From Sacculina carcini (taxonomy: Eukaryota; Arthropoda; Thecostraca; Sacculinidae), in NCBI GenBank assembly GCA_916048095.2, contig OU696573.1, positions 1,016,001-1,080,000 on the forward strand: a stretch of DNA of 64,000 bases, read 5' to 3'. The notes below the pieces were generated by a model that made no database searches, was not told where the DNA came from, and saw only the letters and a program-made list of their open reading frames with translations. Shown here one piece after another: positions 35,886 through 47,777 of the stretch. The position numbers and the translations under genes are program-made. The stretch's first letter is position 1. Each line of letters begins with the position of its first letter.

Positions 35886-35954
35886 CCTGACCTGACCTGA
35901 CCTCACGTGGGTCAGGATGCTGGTTCATGGATTAGCTGTCATGTTACAGGTCAT

Positions 35955-36018
<64 letters not shown>

Positions 36019-37038
36019 GTATTAACACTGGCTGTATCGTGTACACAACGAGCGACATTGACTGAAATGACACGGTGGCAGGCGTGACATGGGGTCATTG
36101 ACCTCGTGTCTAATATTTGAGTCAAGTGGCTAAAGAAGAGCGACCAGTTTAGATATGTCTACTCACTCACACTCACACACACACACACACTGACACACAC
36201 ACACTGACACACACACACACACACACACAGGAAGTCATTAGAAATGAAAATAAACAAATTCAGGTTGATAAAAACACACACACACACACATATTTGTCCT
36301 GTTCTGTCCCCGACATTAAATTACCCACTGGGCATCGCTTTTATACCCTACTGGTGGGAAATTTCCCATACAGGCTATGTACCGATGTCGTAGACATTGG
36401 GAATTTGCTGTTTGGTGGTTTTCTCTTAGGTTATTGTATATTTGTTGTTTTGATTTTCGCATATTTTGTGTCACGTGCATAGTTGATTCACTGTCTGTCA
36501 TTTGTCAAGTCTTGCATGTTCAAAATGTGTCTTCTTGTGTGAGATTCAAGTATTATGTGATATGTTTTGTGCAAGTATGAAATACAAATATATTTTTGTT
36601 TATAATTTGTGTCTACAATTTATGTTGAAACATTTGTGATTGTCATTTTTCTAGTCAATAATTGTTCGTTGGTCATAACAGCACCGAAATAAAGGAGAAT
36701 ATTTTGAGCTCAAATAAGAGAGAATATTTTGAAATTACATCTGAGCTCAATACTAAAGATGAAATGGGCACAGAACGTAAATGTTATAATTCGCTTGTCT
36801 TCAATCTCCATAAACCTTGTCCACAATCACAACGAAATCATATTGAATCAGTATATTTATATAATCAGTCAGCCTTAATTTGTTGATGTAATAGTCCATT
36901 GTATTACATCATTACTGGAAAATAACAATTATAAAACTTATTTTCCTCCTTCTGTTTTTTCTATATCCGCGATTATCGTTTGATCGTTGTTTGGCTCGGA
37001 AATGTGCGTGTGTATGTATGTGTGTGTTTGTGCATGTG

Positions 37039-37110
<72 letters not shown>

Positions 37111-37616
37111 TGTGCATGTGTGTGTGTTTGTGTGTGTTTGTGTGTGATGTGCTTATTTAGACACGGCCATATTGCGACATTGATTCAAGCTGGTAGTTTG
37201 CGTGATGGCCACCAGATGGCGCCAGCTGCACTATCTGGACTATTGATCGTACCAGCAGCTATTGCTTGCTTGCGTGTTTGTATGCGTGTGTGTGTGTGTG
37301 TGTGTGTGTCAAGCCAACTGCAACAAGCCGATTGCCGGTAGGTCGCCAGACAGACATACAAACTCGCCGACAAACACACACTGACTGACACACTCACAAG
37401 CACCAAGGCGGAAGAGTAGGTCGCGCAGTGTCGGGCAGTTGAAAGGGTGATTTTTCCACCATTTCCGGCATCGATTTTGCGAAACTTTCTTTCTGGCATT
37501 TTGTACAAAAAAACAATGATATCGCTGGCACATTGCTAATTTGTTCTATTCGATGTTGTATTCGTTGTGTGTGTGTGTGTGTGTGTTTGTCAGACTAAGT
37601 GGCTTTGGTTGAACAG
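35886..37616. other. Intergenic or synapsin 5' intron, TG/CA tracts
   Basis: Long TG runs occur at 35960-36018 and 37039-37090, a CA-rich block at 36166-36230, and a TG run at 37566-37590 just before the first visible synapsin exon. The synapsin ATG exon should end here or further upstream with a phase-1 donor, but I could not identify it. Confidence 0.45.
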
Positions 37617-40600
37617 CATCCGTCATCGAAACCGTCAAGATTTCGTCCTTTCTCAACTTCAAGCAATCCTTCACCAGCAATGTCTCCAGCCTCAAGAGGA
37701 GGTGAGAAATAGGCCATGTGACTCTTTGCTTATGATAGAGAACTGTTTTCAATCATTTTCTTGTCGGATTTGTGTGAAATCTTTCAAGATTTTTCCACTG
37801 GCTCGTGACTTTTTTCCTCTGATTCTTCGTTTCTTTAAATCACTAGAAACAAAAATTAACACATACATAGTGTGAGGTGTGAGTGATAAAAACACATACA
37901 TACATTTGTCCTGTTCTGTGCGACCTTTAATTCCCCACTTGGTAACAGCTCCTCCATTACCCACCAGTGGGGAATTTCCCACAGTCTACGGAAAACTGTG
38001 TAATAACATGCATGTTGAGTAACGCAGCACTGTTTACATTTACATTTACATTACTATTTACTATTTACATATCGCAGCACTATTTTGCTGTTTATCAATA
38101 TGTATATATATATACATATTGATAATATATAGGAAATTATTCCGCAGAGTTGGTATATTATTTATTATTATTTGTGTTGTCTAAGCCTTTGTTTTCGGTC
38201 GATAATGTTTTTGTGTTCAAAGTTTTGTGAAGTATTGATTGCTTTCCCAAAACTGAAGTGGCGAAATACGAAAAATATGTGAAGATTTTTCTGCATGGAT
38301 ATTTTGGTTGAAGCGAAGGTATTTCCAATGGTATCATAATTACCCTAGAGCAGTGGTTCCCAACCTTTTTCAGCTTGTTACCCAATTTAGCATCCCATAT
38401 TTAGCATGTTACCCCTTTGTTACTGTACATGTTACTGTAAGCATTCACACACAAACGCACACACACACAAACGCACACACACAACTATATATAACACGCC
38501 GTATGAGCAATACAATATCCCCACAATGCAAACAATAAACATAATATGCTAAGTTAACATTAATCCCAATACAAGGTACCGCAATGTTTTCTTGAATTTC
38601 AGAATTCTTAACATTTTCCTGTCACCCCTACATTACACCTGAACAATTGCTTAATTACCCTCAGGGGGTAATTTACCCCCAGGCTGGGAACCACTGCCCT
38701 AGAGAAATCTTTGAAGTGACATGTGACATACAGGCATACAATAATGTGAACACACACACACACACACCCACACATTTTGTGAGAAAGCAATATCATGAAA
38801 TTATTTTCCAGTAATGTTTTTTCCAACATGACACGAAATATCTGCCATTCTGGTAGACTCACATATTTCGTTAGATTAAACAATTTTGCATTTCTGGCAT
38901 ACTTAATTGGACTCCATTATTTGCAGACAGAGGTGAAATTGCCCACCTCGCTCGTGACTTGTATCTAATTAAACCTCTGTCGAGAATATTGCCACAATTT
39001 CCACATGTGATATTCAATTTGAAATATTTCGATATTGTGCGACAGTGAAATATACGGACAGAATATACATATTTTTGGCTTATTAGATGGCTACATAAAA
39101 TGATAAATAAACCAAATATACTTAATATATTCTAGATATACCAGTGGTTTCATAATACAATATCGATGAAGATCTTAATTAATTCGGTTTAATACACACA
39201 CAAACACATATGCACACACACAAACATGCACACACACACACAAACATGCACACACACACATGAACGTGCACACATGCACACACAAACAAACATGCACACA
39301 CGTACACACACACACACAAAATAAAAATTCAAAAAAATCGACCGTGTTGTATCTGATTGCTCTTTATACTTGCGATTTGACTGTATATTTTTTTACTCTC
39401 GTGGTACGCGAGGATAATACAAGTTTTAGGTGTTTCCTAGTGAAATATAGACAAATAAATAAAACTACACCTATGATATATTATACTTTTTATTTATTTT
39501 AAATTTTTAAATGGGAAACCTCAAAAAAGTAGGCTCCAAGATCTTATCGCGTCCAAGTGATTATCTGGCTTCATCGATGCGTTTCATATCGATGTTTGGC
39601 TGTACTTGGCTTCGGTTAATGTTTTTGGTGAGATAAGTGATTGTAATTGTTCCACTTGATCACCGCCAGACCAGCTGTATCGTGACAGTGCTCCATCCAG
39701 CATCGCTAATAATCTAGTCATTTCCTCGCGGACGAACGTAATTGATAAGCGCCGTCACATGTCACTATTATTCACGATTCTCCCGGGAAATGCAGGAATT
39801 CTTGCTGAATGTGTCAATGTGTTGACGCTCAAACTAACAATCTATTGTGATATACTCATATACCTCTATACTCCCCATGCCAGACTCAAGCGCAATACAA
39901 AACACAGTACAATCTATCGTTGTATGCGTTCATCACACATCGACTGCAATATGCTGATACATACGTTCCACTGGCGGGTCCAGAGAGGGGCTCAGGAGGC
40001 TGCAGCCCCCCCCCCCAAATGTTTCCATCAACTCCTCATAACCAAGAGGTTCAATAAAAGAGGTCAAGAAAATGTAATTTTTCTGTATAATTTGTTGATA
40101 TGAGCATTATCGCAAATATATTGCATAATGATTCATGTATATGACTGATCGCCCCCAAATTCAGCCCCCCAAATTAATTCCGCCCCTCCCAAAATCGTAC
40201 TCTGGATCCGCCACAAATACAGTCATTTATGTTCTCCCTTTTGCACCAAATATTTCTTATTTGATTTTTTATTTAATTGTTCGCGCTCAATAAATAATTA
40301 ATTCAGTTGGTGCCAACATCCTGGCTTTTTGATGCAATCCAAATTCCGCTCCATGCTGCTTGAAAAAAAGAAGAGGGTCAGCGTAGCCACAGGAGGGTGA
40401 TGATCCCAATATTGCGGCGGCGAAATGTCAAAGCTCCAGGTACATTCAAGGTATACTGGTTGCAATACCTTTGGTGTATTGAGACAAATTCTTGTTGAAT
40501 CAGCTGAATCCGTTATTGTCACTGTTCAACAGCCTTTTACAAAGCCGATTTATACAGAGAGAAAACGCAAACACTTAACACAGACTGGTAGGGACAAATA

Positions 40601-43600
40601 TCAAAGGTAACGATGGACCAAATAAAAGCCCCGAGTCAAAGCATCGCCTAATCGCCGCGCCACATCACACATCACACATCCTTGTCATTGCCACATCACA
40701 CATCCTTGTAATCGCCACATCACACATCACACATCCTTGTCATCGCCACATCACACATCCTTGTAATCGCCACATCACACATCACACATCCTTGTCATCG
40801 CCACATCACACATCACACATCCTTGTCATCGCCACATCACACATCCTTGTAATCGCCACATCACACATCACAAATCCTTGTCATTGCCGCGCCACCTGGA
40901 CCAACACCAATTCAATGAAGCCAGATAACAACAGTCCTTGATCAACGTTGATATTGCGCCAGATTCAGCCAGGGCGATCTGGACTCCGAGTTCGACGACT
41001 CCGACGAGATCCGGCAACGACAGCTGCGGAATGTGACCTCTCCTCCGGCCACCGGACATCCGTCCTCCTCCGTCTCGACCTCTTCCACCACCACCACCAC
41101 CACGGCTCCATCCTCTGGTGGACCGTCGCATCGTCCACCGTCTGAAAGTCACCAACAACAACAACAGCAACAACAGCAGGAGACAAGTGGAGGGGGAGGA
41201 TCGTTCAGCTTCGGCGGCTTCATGACGTCATCACGCACCACTTCGGCCCCCACCAGTCCCAGCAAGTCCCGCGAGTCTTTCCTACAGCGAGTACAAAGTC
41301 TGACGGCTGGAGTAGCAAGGTTAGTGGGTCGTTCGGACAGAAGATGTCGTCCAGAATTGCCTATGTATTTGTGTCTGCATGTGCGGCATTATACCTTGAT
41401 TTGTATTCGTGATTAACTATACTGTGAATGTATCATGGCAGTGAACAGTGCCAGTGTATTAAGCCTGCGTCAATATTGTTTGTTTTCTCCCAGACCGGAA
41501 ATTCTCTCGCGACAATCACACAACAAGGAACATTGTTTCACTCTGCTGATCATCGACGACCAAAACACAGACTGGTGAGAACATACACTCACATACACAC
41601 ATACAGACACACACAGACAGACATTGACATAATTTAGCCAAAGGTGGATGACATATGTGTCGTAAATATAGCTTAGCATAAATAACATAAAACATTTTAT
41701 ATCATGGAAAAATTTCATTTTACTAAGCGGATAATTTTATATTGTACGATTATTACAAACTCTATAACATTTACTAATATATATGGTTTTATAATTTTTT
41801 ATAAATTGTCCATATTAAGATATATCTATATATTTGTATTTTCTTGTAATGTCAGGTCGAAATATTTCCGAGGACGCCAACTACATGGGGATTATGATAT
41901 CAGAGTTGAACAGGCTGAATTTAGCGAATTATCAGTGGTTGGCAGCACTGAGAACGGCGCCACGGTTGTCATGACAACGCAGCGTGGAGGAAACAAAGTT
42001 TCCAAGTAAGTCAGCCGCTTAATTGACAACATTTGATGTTTTTTTTCAGTTGGAGCCAAGTTTTTGATCCAGTTAAATGTACACGGTAATCATGTGATGT
42101 TTGTTGTTGGGAACTTCGCTTGATATCTGTTTTTGTCGATTTTTTTTCTGGTGTGTGAAATACATGCCCATTTACTATTGGACATAACAATTAGAATTTA
42201 TGTTTTGAATATGTATGTTCGAGCATTTGGGGTTTTTCATAAGACATTTTTATTGCTTTAATGTATATTGCTTTAATGTTATATTTAATGTATATTGCTT
42301 TAATGTTTTTGTTGCTTTAATATAATATAATTTATTGGGTTCATCGAACGATCGTCGGGAATTTACACGCTAGACGCCATTTTTGTATTGAATTTTTTAT
42401 ACAAATTAATATTTATGGTACGTTTTAATTACTATTAATAAAAATATTGTTTTAAATTATAATTACAAATATTTTTGTACTAAAATTAACTAATTTGTGA
42501 GTAATGTCTAACAAGATGGAATTTGTCGTCATTTTAAACATTTAGATCGTTTAAGCCTCATTTCGTGCTCGTGAGGCAAAACATACGCGATCAACCTGAC
42601 GACTACAAGCACATTCTGCTGGGTTTGATGTACGACAACGTTCCAGCCATCAACAATCTGGATGTCATCTACAATTTCCAGGTGCAATTTCAAAAGTAGA
42701 GGAAAATGTCTACACTGAAATAAAATACCTTTTCCCTTGTGATAAAATCGGCTTAATTCATTATTAGTATATAATCTACAATTTTCTTATCAATTTTTAA
42801 TGAAAATATTTCTCAAGTTATCACGCTTTTGATATTCAAATAATCCTCCAAATTGTAAATTCAGCCATAATATGCTAGATCATTTGTAACATTTTTTTCT
42901 CTGATTCCCCCCTTCTTAATGAGTCATCACTTCATTATTCACAGCAGAAATCCGATTAATTAATTCGTTACACCAAATCAAATGTGAGGAAGGCGCTAGA
43001 AACAAAACTATTCGAGTTGGGATTGTTGAAATCACACACACGTATTTGTCATTCTGTCCGACCTTCACAACGGATCACTGGGCAGGATCACAACGGATCA
43101 CGGGGCAGGATCGTCATGTTGATCCCGGTGGCGGATCCAGAGTGCAATTTTGGGAGGAGCTGAATTTATTCTTTTGGGGAGGGGGCTGAATTTTGGGGGC
43201 GATCAGGCATGTGCATGCATCATTATGCAACGTCTATGCGATAATGCTTATATCAACAAATTGTACAAAAGATATATTTTTAACTCTTTTGGTTATGAGG
43301 AGTTGATGAAAAACATTTGGTCGATCCGCCAGCCATATAATTATCTAAAAAAACTGATTGAATATACACACAACCCAACAAAAACCGTTTTCTTGACTGC
43401 TTATAAGCTCTGTTTAATATAGATTATTCATCTTTCTCACTGGCTGGTGAATTTTTGTCTGTTATCTGTTATTTTTGTCCAGGATAAGCCATGGGTGTTC
43501 GCTCACATGCTGCAAATACAGAAAAAACTGGGCAAAAACGTGTTTCCTCTGATTCAACAAAACTACTACCCCAATCACAAAGAAATGGTAAGTAATGTGT

Positions 43601-45557
43601 GAACACATAACATCTTAACATCTATTATATCCAGGTTATTTTTCCACACAATCTTAGCTCATTTTTCTTGCATACACGTGATTGGTATCCTGAGGATACC
43701 ACAGAAAAATTTACACAAAACTTCTCATTTTTCACATAAATATAATTTTTACACATAAAATTCAAATTTACGCAAACGTTTCAATTTTACATATGTATTA
43801 TAATTTCACGCTTAAATTGTATTTTTAGGCTTAAATTTTGCGCTGTTATATTTGTCATTATATCTTTTTTTTACCTTATTTAATATACGTATTTAAATTT
43901 GATTTTATTCATGCTGTTATCATTATCCTATTAGCTTTATTGTCTGTTTGAATGTCTTATTCACTTGACTGTCAACTAATGTGTGTGTGTGTGTGTGTGT
44001 GTGTTTTAATGTGATGACCCCAGATGACCGCTCCGCATTACCCGTGCGTCTTCAAGGTGGGTCACGCTCACAGCGGGGCAGGTAAGGTGCGAGTTCAAAC
44101 GGCCACCGAGTACCAGGACATGACCACCATGGTGGCTATCACTGGCTCTTACTGCACCACCGAGCCACTCATCGACGCCAAATACGACCTGCATGTGCAG
44201 AAAATCGGCAACACTTTCAAGGCGTTCATGTGAGCAGTGACTGGTTGTCATGGCAACGTCAAACAACAAAAACAACAACAACAACAACAACAACATGTAT
44301 TTAATATAGCGCACTTTCGAGGACAAAGGCGCGAGCAGGAGCAGGGTAATAAAGTGTAGACACAGAGCGGTATGGGGACAAAAATATGGAGCACAAATCG
44401 ACAGAAAGTGCATGGGTGCTTGATCTTGTGCTGCTGTAGAACAGTATAGATGATTATCACGCTTGTGTATACCAGAGATAATCAGAAAATAAACCAAAAA
44501 TATATCGTAAAATCTCTATTTCACCGGCATGTCGTTTTATTTTTCCAATCTTCACTCATAGTGCCGTTCAATTAGAGGTTTTACGGTAAATTAGTTGATA
44601 GAGATAGAAGTTCCAGCGTCATGTGGCGTTGATGTTGACAGGCGCAAGTCGATCAGCGGCAACTGGAAGACAAACACGGGTGCGGCCATGTTGGAGCAGA
44701 TGCCTGTGAGCGAGCGACTGCGTGGCTGGCTGCAGGCGGTCAGTCAGATGTTCGGCGGCATGGACATGTGCTCGCTGGAGGCCCTCGTGGACAGCGAGGG
44801 TCTCGAACACATCATCGAGCTGAATGACTCGGCCATGCCGCTGATGGGAGACACGCAGGAGGAAGATCGACGTCAAATTGTCGACCTGGTCTGCTCCAAG
44901 ATGCAGGTAACAGGATGATATTGTGCAGTGGTTCTCAAACTTTTCCTCACCCAAAATATAGCACAATTCAAGCATCGCGACCCAAGCCTTGTTATACTGT
45001 ATGTATAACAAATACATACAGTTATTGTCTACGAACCCTTAGCGACCAAATATAATGGCTTGGCGACCCGAGGGTTGGGAATCACGGACAAATTATGGGG
45101 TTGTAGTTAGAGGTTTTCGTTGTGTGTGTGTGAGGGTTTATGCTTCTTGTATTTGCTTGTGTGTTGCTTTGCGCAATGTATATGTATGCTTGTGTGGGAG
45201 TGTGTGAGTAAGTGCGTGTGTTTGCAAAGTGCAGCGTTTGCACAGTGCTGTGTTTGCAGGGTGCGTTCTTGGTATCGGGTGTCGTGTTGCGATGTGAAGA
45301 TTTGTGTGGGGAGTGGTGTTCGGGCGTTTTTGTTGGGCGGTGTGGTTTTGTAGGCGCGCGTGGGAGCGCGCCTGTCTTTTAATACATATTGTTACAGAGG
45401 TATATATGATTTGATGTGAGGGCTCGATGAGCGGAGAACAGGATGCAGAATTCCCATGGAGAGGATTTCTGCTGAGTCGTGACATTTCACGCTTTCACTC
45501 TGATTCTACGCTCTTCTCAAACTCATTGTTCGTGCATTCCTGAATCATTTTGTCAGC

Positions 45558-45589
<32 letters not shown>

Positions 45590-46259
45590 AGCAGTATTGT
45601 TGCAGACCCCCGGTGGTGCCGGGTAGCAGTTCCGGTGGAGTGAGTGACCGACCCGAGCAGACGAGACCGGCTGCAGTGCCTCCTCCACGTCCTCCGAGAC
45701 CAGAGGAACCTCCGCTTTCGGCCGGAATACAGCCGACGTCCTCTGCTGAAACGTCTTCTGAGCTGAAGCGACGCGACTCGCAGGGTATCCAAGACTCTTT
45801 TTCCGATGTTACCAGTAGATTATATAGAACAATGATTCCCCAAACTCGCAAAAAATTTCACCATTGTTTGTTGCCACATGTTGAGAAGAAACACTGGGAG
45901 ATCGAGACTTGTGACAGGTATCAGCTAGTTCTAGTGATTATGAGGTGGAATTCGTTGATGATGAATGTTTATTGTGTGTGTGTGTTGCATCAGGATCACA
46001 GAGCGGAAGTGGTGCTGCAGGCACAGGGGTGACTCGATCTGGTTCCCTCAGCGGAGAACGAAGAAGATCTGGGACTCAACAGAGCGGCTCCTCTGCCGCA
46101 GGTTCAACTTCGTCTTCCGTCACAACCGCATCGACCACTTCTTCAGCCAAGGTCACACGTCAAGGATCGGCTGGTCAGAGCGACGGCAAGACGGAGGACG
46201 GAGAGGATACCATGACCAACTTGCGCAAGACATTCGCCGGAATTTTCGGCGACATGTAG
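37617..46259 (+). CDS. Syn: Synapsin, N-terminal exon missing
   Basis: Ten exons join in phase: 37617-37701, 40963-41319, 41494-41574, 41856-42005, 42546-42681, 43483-43587, 44024-44229, 44642-44906, 45595-45784, 45994-46259 (stop TAG), 612 residues visible. The first carries domain A ([12 protein letters not shown], joined to FSQGDL), giving the RRFS protein kinase A site across a splice junction. A Gln/Ser/Thr linker contains [20 protein letters not shown]. The ATP-grasp-like domain C follows ([62 protein letters not shown]). A proline-rich region and the C-terminal domain E block ([16 protein letters not shown]) complete it. Synapsins bind ATP and coat synaptic vesicles, clustering them and releasing them on phosphorylation. 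The first visible exon has no in-frame ATG, so a start exon lies upstream. Polyadenylation signal at 46913. Confidence 0.95.
38351..38696. mobile_element. hAT-type MITE with perfect 8-bp duplication, in synapsin intron
   Basis: The left end is cagtggttcccaaccttttt and the right end aggctgggaaccactg. The flanks are identical: ccctagag at 38343-38350 and 38697-38704. The perfect duplication shows a real, fairly recent insertion of a 346-bp non-autonomous hAT element. Confidence 0.9.
39969..40213. mobile_element. MITE with CACTGGCGGGTCCAGAG ends
   Basis: The left end cactggcgggtccagag is complementary to the right end ctctggatccgcca. A C run follows near 40008-40017. A truncated relative begins at about 43129 (gtggcggatccagag). 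Confidence 0.6.
40640..40890. repeat. Tandem repeat (cacatcacacatcc units) in synapsin intron
   Basis: Units of about 26 and 35 bases alternate, made of cacatcacacatccttgt and atcgc pieces. The array ends about 75 bases before the synapsin exon at 40963. Confidence 0.85.
41965..41978. promoter_or_regulatory. RFX X-box-like palindrome inside a synapsin exon
   Basis: GTTGTCATGACAAC is a perfect 14-bp palindrome. It is coding (part of ATVVMTTQ), so it may be chance or a dual-use site. Confidence 0.25.
43129..43250. mobile_element. Truncated MITE in synapsin intron
   Basis: It starts gtggcggatccagag like the element at 39969 and carries ttttgggaggagctgaat and gggggcgatcaggcatg, the last echoing gactgatcgcccccaaa of that element. 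The right end is missing. Confidence 0.5.
44244..44257. promoter_or_regulatory. RFX X-box-like site beside a synapsin donor
   Basis: GTTGTCATGGCAAC lies 14 bases after the donor at 44230. It fits the X-box consensus with one asymmetric position. Confidence 0.35.
44262..44420. repeat. Dispersed ACA-tailed repeat, copy 2
   Basis: An (ACA)n run is followed by atgtatttaatatagcgcac and tttcgaggacaaaggcgcg, ending near gcatgggtgcttg. It is closely similar to 21262-21405 and in the same orientation. Confidence 0.7.
44926..45087. mobile_element. hAT-like MITE, degraded, 19 bases after a synapsin donor
   Basis: The left end is cagtggttctcaaactttt and the right end gagggttgggaatcac. The target duplication is no longer clear. 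Confidence 0.55.
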
Positions 46260-47040
46260 CGTGACAGGAGAGCAACAGTGGCTTGGCTGGTCGTCCGGCA
46301 TTACTGCCGGCGATGTTTGTGCACGGTGTTGACCTTTGTGTGTTCGTTTGCGTAATGTTGTTGAGAGCAGCGTTGTTTCTCTGTGAGAGGAAGTGTTATC
46401 GTCTGTTCTGAGTATTCAGTTTGCCAACCAATCACGAAATGGCCGTACTTTGCAAAATCGCATTTATTATAACACCATTTCACGAGCAGGAGTAGGATTT
46501 CGAGCAGGATTTCAGGAGTCATCCGTGGTGCATTCTTAATTTGACACACGAACCAATGTATATCAGCGCATGCAGTGTATTAAAACTAGTGTGTACTTGC
46601 CGCCAATATTCTGTGTTGTTAGCTGATGCAAACTTTATGTACCGCTAGTATTTTGACAAGTGTTTACTCTCATTGCAATAGAGCATAACGTTGCGTCATA
46701 TTTATCAACTCGCATGATTTCTGCTTCATTTCGGATACATTCCACTCATTCTTATAGCACGTGAAATACGCCTGCAATTTTGTGTAACCTCGTTGGCGGT
46801 GTTATCGTATATATTCGACATTTCATTTACCCGGGAACATCAGCTTTGTTCTCGACTCTTGTTCTAGTCCATATCGGTGTGAGCTTCATGAAATGTACAT
46901 TGTCTAGTCAGGAATAAAACGCGTGGGACGTCCGCAATATCCGGCCCACGCCACAATCATATCCAGAATGAGTCACTCAAGAAGTGCCAACAACCATAAT
47001 TATCAAACCTCATACCTTTGCTTTGCTAGGAATTAAACGG
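46260..47040. other. Syn: Synapsin 3'UTR and intergenic sequence
   Basis: The AATAAA at 46913-46918 is the best polyadenylation signal, giving a 3'UTR of about 670 bases. No further gene is seen before the SINE at 47041. Confidence 0.5.
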
Positions 47041-47380
47041 TTGTTTCGGTGCAGTTGTTAGCACACCCGCCTCACAAGCGGGAGGTCCGTGGTTCGAAAC
47101 CCGGCGGAGCAGAATTTCATTGGGCGAATTCTACAATCCCACAGCCCCTGTCAACCCAGCAGTAAATGGTACCAGATATCAGTCATGAGTTGTGTCATGC
47201 ATTCTGGGGAGGTGGTCCTCTCTAATACGTCTTACGTCCTTGTGGCGCCATAGCGTGGAGAGGGTCGGTTCTGCGGTGGCAGCGAGCTGCACGGGGCACG
47301 CCTGTGTGTTCATAAGCTTCGGCTTCTTCCGTGTAGCAGCTGCCACTTAGGCATTTAACCTTTAACCTTTAACCTTCAAC
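47041..47380 (+). mobile_element. tRNA-Val-like SINE copy
   Basis: The anticodon stem-loop is well preserved (cccgcctcacaagcggg), followed by ggttcgaaacc, the shared body and a TTTAACC tail repeated three times. It lies between the 3' ends of synapsin and SET. Confidence 0.85.
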
Positions 47381-47777
47381 GACGCCACACCAGCCGCCGC
47401 CAACAAAGATATATTTTATGGGATAATACCCACTGCGGGCTCAATGCAGCCTAATACTGTCGAGCCAAGCCCTGGGGACACGTGCAAAAACAACAGCCGA
47501 GACCACACCCGAGACAATGTATTTGAAAGTTACCGGCGGTGGCACGAAATGACACGATGAAAACTCACAAGCAGACCGGGACAGACACAACAGGAGTGTT
47601 TAGTTAGCACATCGCAATGCCATCTGTATACCTAGAACAGCGTGGTGTTGCAGATAAAAGTGCACGTGTGTTTGTATGTATGTGTGTGTGTGTGTGTGTG
47701 ATGTTTTGTTGAAGTGTACAGGAGCTGATGACAGCAAATTGAAGAAGCGAAAAATGAGCAGCAGGAAAAGCAGCAGG

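Noticed and set aside
40640-40890. CRISPR-like array
   Set aside because: Units are contiguous tandem repeats with no unique spacers, in a eukaryotic intron.
45550-46032. Single-exon 160-residue proline-rich protein
   Set aside because: Its first part is the synapsin exon 45595-45784 read through a donor. The remainder is intron and a shifted frame of the last exon.
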